Shown one piece after another: positions 36,080-45,476 of a DNA stretch of 64,000 nucleotides. Made by a program: the position numbers and the translations under genes. This DNA is from Bacillota bacterium (lineage in GTDB: Bacteria; Bacillota; Clostridia; Lachnospirales; Lachnospiraceae), in the NCBI GenBank assembly GCA_023392615.1, contig JAEVYT010000002.1, forward strand, positions 62,001 through 126,000, read 5' to 3'. Each line of letters starts with the position of its first letter. Position 1 is the stretch's first letter. Below the pieces are notes generated by a model. It was not told where the DNA came from, did no database searches, and saw nothing but the letters and a program-made list of their open reading frames with translations.

Positions 36080-36224
36080 ATAAACTACCCCCATAGTTAA
36101 AAACATAGTTAAAAAAATTTGGATTTTTAATTATATACAAATGAAAAATATTCCAATATAATACTATTATACAAGTAGCTTACGAATAAGACAAGTAGCT
36201 CAATATGTAGAGGAGAGGAATCCC

Positions 36225-36809
36225 ATGGGAAAAGAGTTATCGGAAATGTCGCTAGAAGAGTTATGGGAGCTTTTCCCCATCATACTCAAAGAGTACAATC
36301 AAGAATATCCGATGTGGTATGAAGAAGAGAAAGTAAAACTATTCACGCGCTTTAATGATAGAAGCATTGTCAGAATTAATCATATAGGAAGTACGTCAGT
36401 GCCCGGTATCATATCAAAACCGATTATAGACATACTAATGGAGATTAGGCCAGAATGTAATGTGAACGATATGACGAAACAGTTGAGCTCAATGGAATGG
36501 ACTCTTATGAATGCGTCAGAAGATCCATTTTTTTCTCATTCTTATTGCAAAGGTTATACAAAATTCGGTTTTGTGGATAGAGTGTATCATTTGCATATGC
36601 GTTATGTCCAGGACTGGGGAGAGCTATACTTTAGAGATTATTTGATAGAAAACCCTCGGATTAGTAAAGAATATGTTGCGCTTAAAATTCAATTAAAGAA
36701 CCGGTATGAGCACGATCGGGATGCCTATACGGAGGGGAAAGGGAGTTTTATAAACCAATATACCGAGGTAGCAAAGGTGCTTTATGATGGTCGATATAGA
36801 ATAACTTAA
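36225..36809 (+). CDS. GrpB family (UPF0157) nucleotidyltransferase-fold protein
   Basis: A 194-aa protein of the GrpB/UPF0157 family. It shows the conserved IGSTSVPG, KPIIDILM and HLHMRY elements of a nucleotidyltransferase-like fold. Substrate and role are unknown; fusions to dephospho-CoA kinase exist in other bacteria. GAGGAGAGG precedes ATG 36225. Confidence 0.88.
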   Translation: MGKELSEMSLEELWELFPIILKEYNQEYPMWYEEEKVKLFTRFNDRSIVRINHIGSTSVPGIISKPIIDILMEIRPECNVNDMTKQLSSMEWTLMNASEDPFFSHSYCKGYTKFGFVDRVYHLHMRYVQDWGELYFRDYLIENPRISKEYVALKIQLKNRYEHDRDAYTEGKGSFINQYTEVAKVLYDGRYRIT

Positions 36810-36862
36810 CAAAAGAGAGAAAGGAGTGTAGGGGATATTATAAGACTCCTACAAAAATTAAT

Positions 36863-37537
36863 ATGATTATTATATTATCAGGTTTGTTATTGGCGTTAGT
36901 AGTTGGATTCGTGATTGGATTAGTATTATGTATCAAGAAACGGAGTAAGTGGGCGTTTTTATTTGGTACAGGAATTATATTAGCGGTGATATCAATTATA
37001 AGCATATTCCGTTATAATCCTCAGAGTTCAATATGGGTACTAGGGGCAAGTGATGAAAGTATGTTTACATATGAAGTACAAAACAATCTGATTTCCAGAG
37101 ATGGAAAGCAGTATATCTTTGATATAGAAAAAGGGAAGGATACGTTTTTCAACCAAATAAAGAATGATTTTGATACAACCTTTGAAGAAGACAATTCAAT
37201 CTGCATTTTTCAGAATAATCAATGTTATAGAATCGATTACATGAAAAAGAATTTATTCTCCTATCGATATAAAATGTATGCTGACTATTTAACATACTAT
37301 GGTAGTCATTTATATAAAATACCGTTTCCTGTTAGTAAAATCAAAGTGACTAAAAGAGTTGGTAGTGATTATGAGATTACCTGTGACTTGGATTATCTGA
37401 AGAGATATTATAAGTCTTTTACCAATGTTACGGTTGAGGGGAACATTATTAGGATAACTCAGAAGCAGGACATTACTAGGGTATATATATTAAAACTAGA
37501 GGGCAATAAAATAAATATTGAAATTGAAAAGAGTTAA
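36863..37537 (+). CDS. Hypothetical membrane-anchored protein
   Basis: A 224-aa protein with two N-terminal membrane helices (about 1-22 and 29-50), then about 170 residues rich in beta-type sequence, probably outside the membrane. No family recognised. It follows grpB by 53 bases, so it may be in the same operon. A shared GAAAGGAG site is about 40 bases upstream of the ATG and too distant to be its own. Confidence 0.6.
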   Translation: MIIILSGLLLALVVGFVIGLVLCIKKRSKWAFLFGTGIILAVISIISIFRYNPQSSIWVLGASDESMFTYEVQNNLISRDGKQYIFDIEKGKDTFFNQIKNDFDTTFEEDNSICIFQNNQCYRIDYMKKNLFSYRYKMYADYLTYYGSHLYKIPFPVSKIKVTKRVGSDYEITCDLDYLKRYYKSFTNVTVEGNIIRITQKQDITRVYILKLEGNKINIEIEKS

Positions 37538-37701
37538 AGTTGCAACTTGATAAGGAATCAAAATCTAAAGAACTCAAGCTTAATGTCCGTATTTTGACGT
37601 TAGAAGAGTTGCAGATAAATGCAAGAAGAGCTTTTTGAAAAGCTTTTGTGGCTGATTATGTCAGGATAAGCATTTGACATAAACCCATGAATATTCCCAT
37701 G

Positions 37702-37730
37702 TTGAAATGAAGTTTAAGCTAGTGTATAAT
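37702..37730 (+). promoter_or_regulatory. Promoter upstream of tatD
   Basis: TTGAAA (37702-37707), a 17-base spacer and a consensus TATAAT (37725-37730). The 37538-37700 stretch before it shows only a short coding-like fragment and an AGCTTTT/AAAAGCT hairpin near 37629. Confidence 0.7.
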
Positions 37731-37807
37731 GGATACCATATATTTTGAAGGGTCTTTATGCCTTTTTAGAATATTACCAATATACGAATAGAGTAAGAGG
37801 AATGAAT

Positions 37808-38578
37808 ATGATTTTTGATACACACGCACATTATGATGATGAAGCATTTGATATAGACAGGGAGGAGTTATTGAAGAGCCTTCCTGAGAATGGAATTGAA
37901 TATGTAGTGAATGCAGGCTCTTCGGTACAATCAATTGATCAAATAATTGGTTTGGCGGAGAGCTATCCATACTTATACTGTACAGTTGGCATTCATCCAA
38001 GTGAAACGGGTGAACTGAATGAGGACCGTTTTGAATGGTTAAAGGAGAAAGCAAAGCATCCTAAGAATGTTGCTATTGGAGAAATTGGTCTGGATTATTA
38101 TTGGGATACACCGGATCGAGCGATTCAGAAAGTATGGTTTGAGCGACAGATGGAGCTGGCCCGTGAATTGAAACTGCCGATGGTAATTCACAGCAGGGAT
38201 GCAGCGAATGATTCTTATGAAATGATGAAGGCAGCAAAAGCAGATAGTATAGGAGCGATCATTCATTGCTTCGGTTATGGAGTGGAACAGGCAAGACAGT
38301 ATCTTAATATGGGATTTTACCTTGGAATAGGTGGTGTAATCACCTTTACAAATGGGAAGAAGTTAAAAGAAGTTGTGGAGTATGCTCCTCTTGATCAGCT
38401 GGTTCTGGAGACAGACTGCCCATATCTCTCCCCGGTTCCATTCAGAGGAAAGAGAAACAGCTCACTGAATCTTTCCCATGTAGTGCAGGAGATAGCAAGA
38501 ATTAAACAGGTGGATTATGATACGGTTGTTCGAGTTACCAATGAGAATGCGAAGAAATTCTACCGTATTACCGAGTAA
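37808..38578 (+). CDS. tatD: TatD family metal-dependent hydrolase (3'-5' DNase)
   Basis: A protein of about 256 aa with all TatD metal-site motifs: DTHAHYDDE, GEIGLDYYW, VIHSRDA, IIHCFG and ETDCPYLSP. TatD proteins are metal-dependent 3'-5' exonucleases linked to DNA repair and D-aminoacyl-tRNA deacylase-like activities. The start is ATG 37808, with AAGAGG seven bases upstream; the frame extends to 37745 without a better site. rsmA follows, as in most Firmicutes, but rnmV (RNase M5), usually between them, is missing. Confidence 0.94.
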   Translation: MIFDTHAHYDDEAFDIDREELLKSLPENGIEYVVNAGSSVQSIDQIIGLAESYPYLYCTVGIHPSETGELNEDRFEWLKEKAKHPKNVAIGEIGLDYYWDTPDRAIQKVWFERQMELARELKLPMVIHSRDAANDSYEMMKAAKADSIGAIIHCFGYGVEQARQYLNMGFYLGIGGVITFTNGKKLKEVVEYAPLDQLVLETDCPYLSPVPFRGKRNSSLNLSHVVQEIARIKQVDYDTVVRVTNENAKKFYRITE

Positions 38579-38748
38579 TGATAGAGAATAAAGAAATAAG
38601 TCCACAATAGTGTGTATAATAGATTAAAATTGTGGATAAAACTCTGAAAACCGAGGACCACAGTGGACAAACATCTCTATGTACAAGATAATCTATTAAG
38701 CAGACTTATGAAAATGCATCAACGCATGAAAAAGAATGGAGACTATAT

Positions 38749-39609
38749 ATGGCTAACTTGGGAAACCCCCAAAACACAATCGAGATACTGAATAAATACC
38801 GCTTTAATTTTCAAAAGAAGTTCGGACAGAACTTTTTAATTGATACACATGTACTAGATAAGATTGTCCTGGCAGCAGATATTACAAAGGACGATTTTGT
38901 TCTTGAGATAGGACCTGGTATCGGAACACTTACACAGTATCTTTGTGAGCATGCGAGAGAGGTGGTAGCGGTTGAGATAGACAAGATGTTAATCCCTATT
39001 CTTGAGGATACCCTATCAAGCTATGATAATGTCACAGTACTTAATAACGATATCCTAAAGCTTGACTTGAACGCACTTGTTGAGGAACGTAATGGTGGAA
39101 AACCGATAAAGGTGGTAGCAAATTTACCTTACTATATTACAACGCCAATTATTATGGATCTATTCGAACGACACCTACCACTCATTAATATAACGGTTAT
39201 GGTTCAGAAGGAAGTTGCGGATCGCATGCAGTCCGGTCCTGGAACCAAGGATTACGGCGCATTATCCTTGGCGGTTCAATATTATGCAAAACCATACATC
39301 GCAGCAAATGTTCCTCCAAACTGTTTTATGCCACGCCCAAATGTCGGCTCTGCCGTGATTAATCTTGCACTGCATAAGGATTCACCAATACAGGTTAAGG
39401 ATGAAGCAGTACTCTTTAAGATTATTCGAGCCTCTTTTAATCAGAGACGTAAGACATTAGTGAACGGTTTAAATAATGCAGCGGGCTTAAGCTTTACAAA
39501 GGAAGAAATCCAAAAAGCTCTTGTAAAGATGGGATTAACTGAGAATATCAGAGGAGAGGCATTGACTTTAGAGCAGTTTGCAGAACTGACAAATGTCCTT
39601 CTTTCATGA
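38749..39609 (+). CDS. rsmA: 16S rRNA dimethyladenosine transferase (KsgA)
   Basis: A 286-aa methyltransferase that dimethylates A1518 and A1519 of 16S rRNA. SAM-binding LEIGPGIGTLT, the catalytic NLPYYITTP and the C-terminal FNQRRKT are present. The N-terminal KKFGQNFL is typical. GGAG precedes ATG 38749. Loss of this enzyme gives kasugamycin resistance in other bacteria. Confidence 0.97.
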   Translation: MANLGNPQNTIEILNKYRFNFQKKFGQNFLIDTHVLDKIVLAADITKDDFVLEIGPGIGTLTQYLCEHAREVVAVEIDKMLIPILEDTLSSYDNVTVLNNDILKLDLNALVEERNGGKPIKVVANLPYYITTPIIMDLFERHLPLINITVMVQKEVADRMQSGPGTKDYGALSLAVQYYAKPYIAANVPPNCFMPRPNVGSAVINLALHKDSPIQVKDEAVLFKIIRASFNQRRKTLVNGLNNAAGLSFTKEEIQKALVKMGLTENIRGEALTLEQFAELTNVLLS

Positions 39610-39650
39610 GATATGATTCATATCACTAATGAACAATAAAAATATAATAA

Positions 39651-39730
39651 AGGGTTGCGGCACAGAGAATATCTATAGGAGCAAGAGAATATATGCTCGT
39701 AAGTAAGGAATTTCTTCATGCTGCAACCCT
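39651..39730. terminator. Long-range hairpin downstream of rsmA
   Basis: AGGGTTGC (39651-39658) pairs with GCAACCCT (39723-39730), with extra pairing inside. Flanking A-rich DNA means that on the reverse strand the stem is followed by a T-rich run, so it may mainly stop reverse transcription. Confidence 0.55.
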
Positions 39731-39735
39731 GATTG

Positions 39736-39819
39736 CGTTATGTTAGTTGTATCTGCTGATTGTATTATGTTAATTGAACCTTGTTAATTCTATTATGTTA
39801 ATTGCATCCTGCTTATTGC
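39736..39819. repeat. Three degenerate 28-bp tandem repeats
   Basis: Units begin at 39736, 39764 and 39792, each 28 bases. The second and third share ATTATGTTAATTG and a TT(A)ATTNC end; the first is more diverged. It lies between the convergent rsmA and S41 genes. There is no spacer structure, so it is not CRISPR. Confidence 0.65.
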
Positions 39820-39855
39820 CACTTTTTTATTGCTAATTATTTATTATATTATGTA

Positions 39856-39880
39856 TGGTGCTAACTGATTGTTAGCACCA
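39856..39880. terminator. Perfect 10-bp hairpin near the S41 gene end
   Basis: TGGTGCTAAC (39856-39865) pairs with GTTAGCACCA (39871-39880), a 5-base loop. It lies 66 bases past the S41 stop on the reverse strand, without a strong T-tract. Confidence 0.5.
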
Positions 39881-39946
39881 ATTTGAATGAAGTATTTATA
39901 TGTAGAACTGATTGAATAAATTCAAATCATTATTTTATGACAATCT

Positions 39947-41257
39947 TTATTTATCTATAATATCATAGAGCTTTGCTACTGCTTGATCTTCACCTACCTC
40001 ATAATCAGGCACTTGGTATGCGTCATCCTTGAGTTTTTTGTCCGGCCTGACAAAGTAGCTGATAGAACAATCAAAGAATAACTTCGAATGTGGCAGGGTA
40101 AAGGTTACGGTTTCTCCATATTGGGAGGGTTTGTTACCACATGGTGCACCGATTACTTTCGCTAACTTATTATCCTGTAACAGAACGGAGAATTGCATCG
40201 CACTGCTAAATGTTTTCGTAGAGGTTAATACATAAACATTCCCATTAAACACAAGGTCTTTTTTCTTGTTACCTTTTACAGAATTGAAAGGGCTCTTACC
40301 GTCTATTTTTTTTAAGCGATAGTAGGAGGTAAAATCTTTTACTTTATTAACATTAAGGTATTTTAAAAATTCATAGGCTACCATGGAGTTTCCTCCACCA
40401 TTTGTTCTTAAATCAACCGCAACGTTCTCTATATTCTTGTCTTTAACTTCTGTGAAGAAATCCTTTAAAACCTTTTTGTAGTGATCATTATAATTACATT
40501 GAGTTAGGGTTAGGATGGCAACTTTATAATCAGGATCTATTGTATATTTAACAAAGTCTGAACTATTATTATCTGAATTTGTGAATTTAAAAACTTCAAC
40601 TACTTTCTTTTCGACCTTATTATCTTTTAGATAGGTTACAACGTAATCCGCATTATCCTTGCCAGTCAGAAAAGCGACACCGGACTTTGATTGAAGATAG
40701 GCGGTGATTTTATAGTTGAGATAGTAATCATTTTCATAGGAGAATAATTTGGTGGCATTGGAGATTATGTCATCAGCAGGGGTACCGTTAATATCCTTAA
40801 CCCGATATTGATTCTTCTTGTCATATAGGTACAGAGTGCCATTATTAATCTTATAGAATACGTAAAAATAGTTATCTTCAGAAAGTATTGCATATACGGA
40901 GTCATGGGCATTTTTTAAAGTATTTGTAATTCTTGAGGCAGCTTGCCATATCTGTACAGTGGAAGGATGATTCGAAAGTGACTTACATTCTTTATCAAAC
41001 TGTTGCTGGAAAGCAGGAGGAATACCATCTTTAAATAAATAATCTACAGAGTGGTATCGCTTCAACAGGTACGATAGATCTTCAATTGCCTCTTCTTTTG
41101 TAAAGGTTTGTTCAAGAGGAACATGGATGGGAGCCCATGATTTTACACTTCCGCGATACGGATATAGAAATAAATAAAGTAAAAGTATGATAGCGGATAA
41201 GGAAAGTAGAATTATGCCTAATATAATACCTGATTTCTTAACTCTTTTTATTATCAT
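39947..41257 (-). CDS. Membrane-anchored S41 family peptidase
   Basis: A 436-aa protein with one N-terminal membrane anchor (about residues 10-33) and an extracellular S41 (C-terminal processing) protease domain. VDLRTNGGGNS is the typical oxyanion-loop region and TKTFSSAMQFS holds the catalytic serine. No PDZ domain is apparent. The substrate is unknown; a cell-envelope role is inferred from the anchor. An isolated reverse-strand gene between two convergent or divergent neighbours. Confidence 0.85.
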   Translation of the reverse strand: MIIKRVKKSGIILGIILLSLSAIILLLYLFLYPYRGSVKSWAPIHVPLEQTFTKEEAIEDLSYLLKRYHSVDYLFKDGIPPAFQQQFDKECKSLSNHPSTVQIWQAASRITNTLKNAHDSVYAILSEDNYFYVFYKINNGTLYLYDKKNQYRVKDINGTPADDIISNATKLFSYENDYYLNYKITAYLQSKSGVAFLTGKDNADYVVTYLKDNKVEKKVVEVFKFTNSDNNSSDFVKYTIDPDYKVAILTLTQCNYNDHYKKVLKDFFTEVKDKNIENVAVDLRTNGGGNSMVAYEFLKYLNVNKVKDFTSYYRLKKIDGKSPFNSVKGNKKKDLVFNGNVYVLTSTKTFSSAMQFSVLLQDNKLAKVIGAPCGNKPSQYGETVTFTLPHSKLFFDCSISYFVRPDKKLKDDAYQVPDYEVGEDQAVAKLYDIIDK

Positions 41258-41420
41258 ATAAAAACCTCCCCTGCATATTTACTACCAGATACTAACATAT
41301 ATTAATGTTGTTGTAAAACAATAATCCATATGCTCCTTTGTAATAATGAGAACCGAATACGAATATATTGAATAGAATATAAACACGTAGTTTAGCTTGG
41401 AAAGTGAGGGAGTGATATAT

Positions 41421-42902
41421 TTGGCAGATTATAAACGAATGGTATCTTATATGTACCAGTATGAGAACGGAGTAAAACGTAGAAATGTTGGTTTTGCAAA
41501 GGTGGAGGCAAAGGGTGGTCTATGTAAATTTACAATTCATATGCAACTCCTCGGTCAATTAGACAGTATATTTCCCACCTATTTAATACAGAGAAATAAG
41601 GGTAATTTGGAGTTGATCTATCTTGGTGATGCCGTATTAAAGAATCAGGTTATGGATAGTAAATTAACTGCTGAAGAAAACAATATAATGGGTACAGGCT
41701 TCCGGTTGTCCGATATGGGCGGTATCCTATTATTTTTGCATGATAATATTTTCTTTGCAACGGAGTGGGATGATAAACCGGTTGTTGCTGAGGAAGTTTT
41801 GGCAGCTCTCAGGCCCAAGAAGGAAAAGACGATTGCTTCTAAAGAACCTTCATTGAAAAAGAAGTCCGAAGCAATAAAGCCGCCGGAAGTAATAAAAACT
41901 CCTGAAGTCGTATTAGAACCTATCACTCCTATAGAGCCGACACCATATTATAATCAATATACCGCAATGCCTGATGTTGAGTTTAGAAATAATGTACAGC
42001 CGGGTGTAGAGTCGGAAAAACAACAGGATATACCTGCAGTGGAAGCAGCTAATAATCAGATGCCTATAAACCCGGCTTCGGAGCCTCAGATTTTTACTAG
42101 TAGGCTTACATTAGAAGATGAGCTGAGGATTCCAAAGTATAAACTGCCGGGAGGCATAAAGATGATAGAGAGGCTACAGGAATCTTATTCAGCTGCAATT
42201 GTTACTCCGGCGCAGTTACAAGAAGAGCAGAAGGATTTATCTAATGAAATGAAACGTGCCATCGATATATCCACAGAGGGTCATAAAACATCAAAAGAAG
42301 TGGTTATAGATGAAACCGAGGAGGAGATTTATAACACTACAGATAATAATAGTGATATTGATGAAGTGTATGAATCTGCGGTGAATCAGACACAGACATT
42401 ATATAACGAAGGGTATGTTTTTGATGAGAATACAATTGATGAATCAGCTGATAATGTCAGTGGAGAAGAAAATAGCGTATCGTATGAAGCGGATGAGAAT
42501 GATGAAGATATTGGTGAACAAGAAGATAATCTTCAAGATCCACTCACTGCTCAACAAATATTTAGTAATTATCCAAGAATATACCCTTTTGAGGATAACG
42601 AAGTGTTACTATGTGTGAAAGTAGAACCAAAGGATATTAATTTACTTCCGAAGGAAGTATGGCCATATAGTAACAACAGTTTTCTGATGCATGGATATTA
42701 CTGCTATCATCATTTAATCTTTGCCAAGATGAAAAATAGATATGGAAGTCGTTACATACTTGGTGTACCGGGAATATATCATAACAGGGAGCAATTTATG
42801 GCAAAAATGTTTGGTTTTGAGAACTTCAAGTCCATGAAAAAGCGTGAATTAAAGCAAGGTGATTTCGGCTACTGGTTCCTACCGGTTAACTTTGTTGATT
42901 AA
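41421..42902 (+). CDS. DUF6128-like protein with acidic disordered middle
   Basis: About 493 aa. Residues 1-125 are a beta-rich N-terminal domain (YENGVKRRNVGFAKVEA), 130-370 are low-complexity, proline-, glutamate- and asparagine-rich, and the last about 100 residues form a conserved domain (FLMHGYYCYHHLIF and YILGVPGIYHNREQFMAKMFGF). I associate this architecture with DUF6128 of Lachnospiraceae. Function unknown. The start is TTG 41421, with GAGGGAG upstream; an in-frame TTG at 41397 has no good site. Confidence 0.7.
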   Translation: MADYKRMVSYMYQYENGVKRRNVGFAKVEAKGGLCKFTIHMQLLGQLDSIFPTYLIQRNKGNLELIYLGDAVLKNQVMDSKLTAEENNIMGTGFRLSDMGGILLFLHDNIFFATEWDDKPVVAEEVLAALRPKKEKTIASKEPSLKKKSEAIKPPEVIKTPEVVLEPITPIEPTPYYNQYTAMPDVEFRNNVQPGVESEKQQDIPAVEAANNQMPINPASEPQIFTSRLTLEDELRIPKYKLPGGIKMIERLQESYSAAIVTPAQLQEEQKDLSNEMKRAIDISTEGHKTSKEVVIDETEEEIYNTTDNNSDIDEVYESAVNQTQTLYNEGYVFDENTIDESADNVSGEENSVSYEADENDEDIGEQEDNLQDPLTAQQIFSNYPRIYPFEDNEVLLCVKVEPKDINLLPKEVWPYSNNSFLMHGYYCYHHLIFAKMKNRYGSRYILGVPGIYHNREQFMAKMFGFENFKSMKKRELKQGDFGYWFLPVNFVD

Positions 42903-42918
42903 CTAACTATGTGTACAG

Positions 42919-43022
42919 AAAAAGATTCAGGAAGTTACATTTATTTGGCTCATATGAAAACCTTTAGTGAATTGCAACGTTTCATCAGAGCCTGAATAAA
43001 GTAACTTCCTGAATCTTTTATA
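42919..43022. terminator. Bidirectional terminator with 19-bp perfect stem
   Basis: AAAAGATTCAGGAAGTTAC (42920-42938) pairs with positions 43001-43019. A GGCTC/GAGCC inner helix extends it. It separates convergent genes (41421 forward, 43613 reverse). Confidence 0.9.
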
Positions 43023-43061
43023 ATAACCTACCCTTTGTTAATAACATATCTTAACTTCACC

Positions 43062-43613
43062 TTAGTCGTTGGGGTTAATTAACGCGTATCTGCAGTGGTC
43101 GGTCCAAACGCCTTGAACACGAGCATAGGAGTAGGAGAGTCCTTCGTTTTGAAACCCGAGATGTCGTAACAGATGACGGGAGGGTTTGTTCTCCGGCATC
43201 ACAAATGCTTCAATTCTGTGAATGCGATGTTCTTGAAATAAGACATCAATTCCTTTGGTGAGAGCCTCCAATGCGTAGCCCTGGTGAAGATGCCTATTGC
43301 TAAGTTTATAACCCAGGCAGCAGCTGCGATAAGGTTCCTTTAGAAGATTTTGAAAGCAGAAGCAACCGATAATCTCATGAGGGTTATCCTTAAGAAATAT
43401 CCAGTAACGGATATGTTTTCCCTCAGACATAAGATTATGTTCAACTGTTAATGAGGTTCTATGATAAGGAAGTGTATAGAAATTAGGATCACGAAGAGGT
43501 TCCCATGGTTCAAAATGGGACTTGTTATCCTCATAGAAGGATAGAACCATAGCAGCGTCATCTTTTTTTAGCGTCTTAAGAATAAGACGATCTGTTTCAT
43601 GGGATATCGTCAT
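43062..43613 (-). CDS. GNAT family N-acetyltransferase (RimJ/RimL type)
   Basis: A protein of about 183 aa with the RimJ-like layout: TDRLILKTLKKDDA at the start, GCFCFQNLL in the middle, YALEALTKGIDVLF in the acetyl-CoA-binding region and ENKPSRHLLRHLGF at the end. It probably acetylates an N-terminal or small-molecule amine; the substrate is unknown. The start is ATG 43613, with AAGGAG upstream. It may be in the same transcript as the radical SAM gene upstream. Confidence 0.9.
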   Translation of the reverse strand: MTISHETDRLILKTLKKDDAAMVLSFYEDNKSHFEPWEPLRDPNFYTLPYHRTSLTVEHNLMSEGKHIRYWIFLKDNPHEIIGCFCFQNLLKEPYRSCCLGYKLSNRHLHQGYALEALTKGIDVLFQEHRIHRIEAFVMPENKPSRHLLRHLGFQNEGLSYSYARVQGVWTDHCRYALINPND

Positions 43614-43679
43614 GGGAAGCTCCTTGTTTCTCAATTCTTAAAATTATAGGTATTGATATTAAGAATATATTATCAGTTA

Positions 43680-44375
43680 TTAATCAATTCCGCGTATCGC
43701 AACTTGTTTTATATATGGAGTTAACAATGATTTAAAATGAGTTAACGTTTCCTTCGAATGGGAGTGGTAACCCGGGGAAATGATATCCCCTGAATCTTTA
43801 TAGGACTGGAGGTAATAGGATTTCGCACCATTAATCCATTGGCCGATCGCCTGGATATCTTCCTCGTTATGTAATTCCTTCACGATGGTCGTTCTGAATT
43901 CATAGTCAATAGGTGTAGATAAGAGATAAGCTACGCTCTCTTCAATTTTATTCATGTCTATATGGTGTATACCACTTGTAAGAGAGTATTTTTCTTTCGA
44001 ATTTTTAATATCCATGGCAATGTAATCAACTAATTTATGGTTGGCTAATTCCTTCATCATTGCAGGATTATAACCGTTCGTATCTAATTTTACCTTATAT
44101 CCAAGTGACTTTATTTTACATATAAAATCAGGCAGATCTGGATTTAGTGTGGGTTCACCGCCACTGATGCATACACCCTCAAGTATGTTTTTTCTTTTAT
44201 TAAGAAGATCAAAAATCTCGATTTCAGAAATTGGAGTTTGTTCTGAGGGGTTTACAACCAAAGATGCATTTTGGCAAAATGGGCATCTCATATTACAACC
44301 ACCTGTAAATAATATAGCTGCAAGATGGCCTGGGTAATCAAGAAGCGTGAGCTTGTTAAAGCCATATAACTGCAT
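43680..44375 (-). CDS. Radical SAM protein, anaerobic ribonucleotide reductase activase-like
   Basis: A 231-aa radical SAM enzyme with CNMRCPFC, ISGGEPTL and YIAMDIKN. It resembles the NrdG2/PflA-type activases that generate glycyl radicals. No glycyl-radical enzyme or nrdD gene lies nearby, so the target is unclear. The first residues (GFNKLTLLDYPGH) are typical of this subgroup. An ATG start at 44375 has a GGTGAC site. Confidence 0.88.
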   Translation of the reverse strand: MQLYGFNKLTLLDYPGHLAAILFTGGCNMRCPFCQNASLVVNPSEQTPISEIEIFDLLNKRKNILEGVCISGGEPTLNPDLPDFICKIKSLGYKVKLDTNGYNPAMMKELANHKLVDYIAMDIKNSKEKYSLTSGIHHIDMNKIEESVAYLLSTPIDYEFRTTIVKELHNEEDIQAIGQWINGAKSYYLQSYKDSGDIISPGYHSHSKETLTHFKSLLTPYIKQVAIRGID

Positions 44376-44456
44376 ATTGTCACCTCTATCGTGTTATGAT
44401 AGAATAACTATACCAAATATGGAGAAGCTAGTCCAGTTGAAAAGGAACCGGGAAGT

Positions 44457-44927
44457 ATGTCTAACGAGAAGTATATGAAAGAAGCGTTGAAACAGGCTAA
44501 GAAAGCAATTCGATTAGGGGAAGTGCCAATCGGGTGTGTCATCGTTTATCAGGATAAAATAATTGGCAGAGGTTATAATAAACGCAATACGAAAAAAACA
44601 ACACTAGCTCATGCAGAGATTATCGCGATAGATAAAGCAAGCAAAGTGATGGGTGATTGGAGGCTCGAGGACTGTACGATGTATGTTACTCTTGAACCTT
44701 GTCAAATGTGTTCCGGAGCCATTGTGCAAGCCAGAATAAAAAAAGTTGTTGTGGGGACGATGAATCCCAAGGCTGGATGTGCAGGATCTGTCTTAAACCT
44801 CTTGCAGATGAAGGAATTTAACCATCAGGTTGAATTGGAAATAGGTGTCTTGCAACAGGAGTGTACCGACATGCTACAATCATTTTTCAAAGATTTACGG
44901 ATTCGTAATAAATTGGAAAAGCAATAG
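44457..44927 (+). CDS. tadA: tRNA adenosine(34) deaminase
   Basis: A 156-aa zinc deaminase that converts A34 of tRNA-Arg(ACG) to inosine. The HAE motif (LAHAEI) and the zinc-binding PCQMC are present. It is the last protein gene before the SRP RNA, a common Firmicute order. GGAACCGGGAAG before the ATG at 44457 is a weak ribosome site. Confidence 0.96.
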   Translation: MSNEKYMKEALKQAKKAIRLGEVPIGCVIVYQDKIIGRGYNKRNTKKTTLAHAEIIAIDKASKVMGDWRLEDCTMYVTLEPCQMCSGAIVQARIKKVVVGTMNPKAGCAGSVLNLLQMKEFNHQVELEIGVLQQECTDMLQSFFKDLRIRNKLEKQ

Positions 44928-45010
44928 GGTTGACATTCTCTATTAAAAATTATATACTTGCAATACAGCTCATTTGCTGATAAAAGATTACACTAAAATC
45001 GTCATAAAGT

Positions 45011-45276
45011 TTCCGCGCAGCCGGGGAGATAGCGGTGCCCTGTACCTGCAATCCGCTACAGCAGGGGTGATGTTCTGCCTAGGGTGTTTTACTGTAGGGC
45101 TGCCCCTTATAAGTGATGTTGACGCTTGGGTCTTGCGCAACAGGAATTTGTGAACCGTGTCAGGTCAGGAATGAAGCAGCACTAAACAAAAGCTCCTGTG
45201 TGCCGTAAGGATGCCTGGGCCGAGTTAACTGTAAGGGTAACGCTTATGGTAAGCATTCGAAGCAGAGCGCGCGGAA
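45011..45276 (+). ncRNA. ffs: SRP RNA, large Firmicute form with Alu domain
   Basis: The about 266-nt element is closed by TTCCGCGC (45011-45018) and GCGCGGAA (45269-45276). It contains the S-domain helix 8 signature GGTCAGGAATGAAGCAGC near 45167-45184 and a 5' Alu-like region (CCGGGGAGATAGCGGTGCC). It scaffolds Ffh in membrane targeting. A terminator lies 23 bases downstream. Confidence 0.97.
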
Positions 45277-45298
45277 TTTAAAAATATAGAACATATTT

Positions 45299-45328
45299 AG
45301 AAAATGCATTTTGCATTTTCTTTTTTTA
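45299..45328 (+). terminator. Terminator of SRP RNA
   Basis: AGAAAATGCA pairs with TGCATTTTCT, followed by eight T. Confidence 0.92.
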
Positions 45329-45476
45329 TTTTCATATAGGTTCACTATGATTTGGATTCATAAGCCTTTTGTACTAAATTATAAAAATATGACAATTTTC
45401 TATTTCTGAATTGTCGAAATTGCTATATAATTAGTTTATATCGACTTAAGAATAAAAACGATTGGCGGTGGCATAA

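Noticed and set aside
39736..39819. CRISPR array
   Set aside because: Units are contiguous and diverged, with no spacers and no cas genes in the window.
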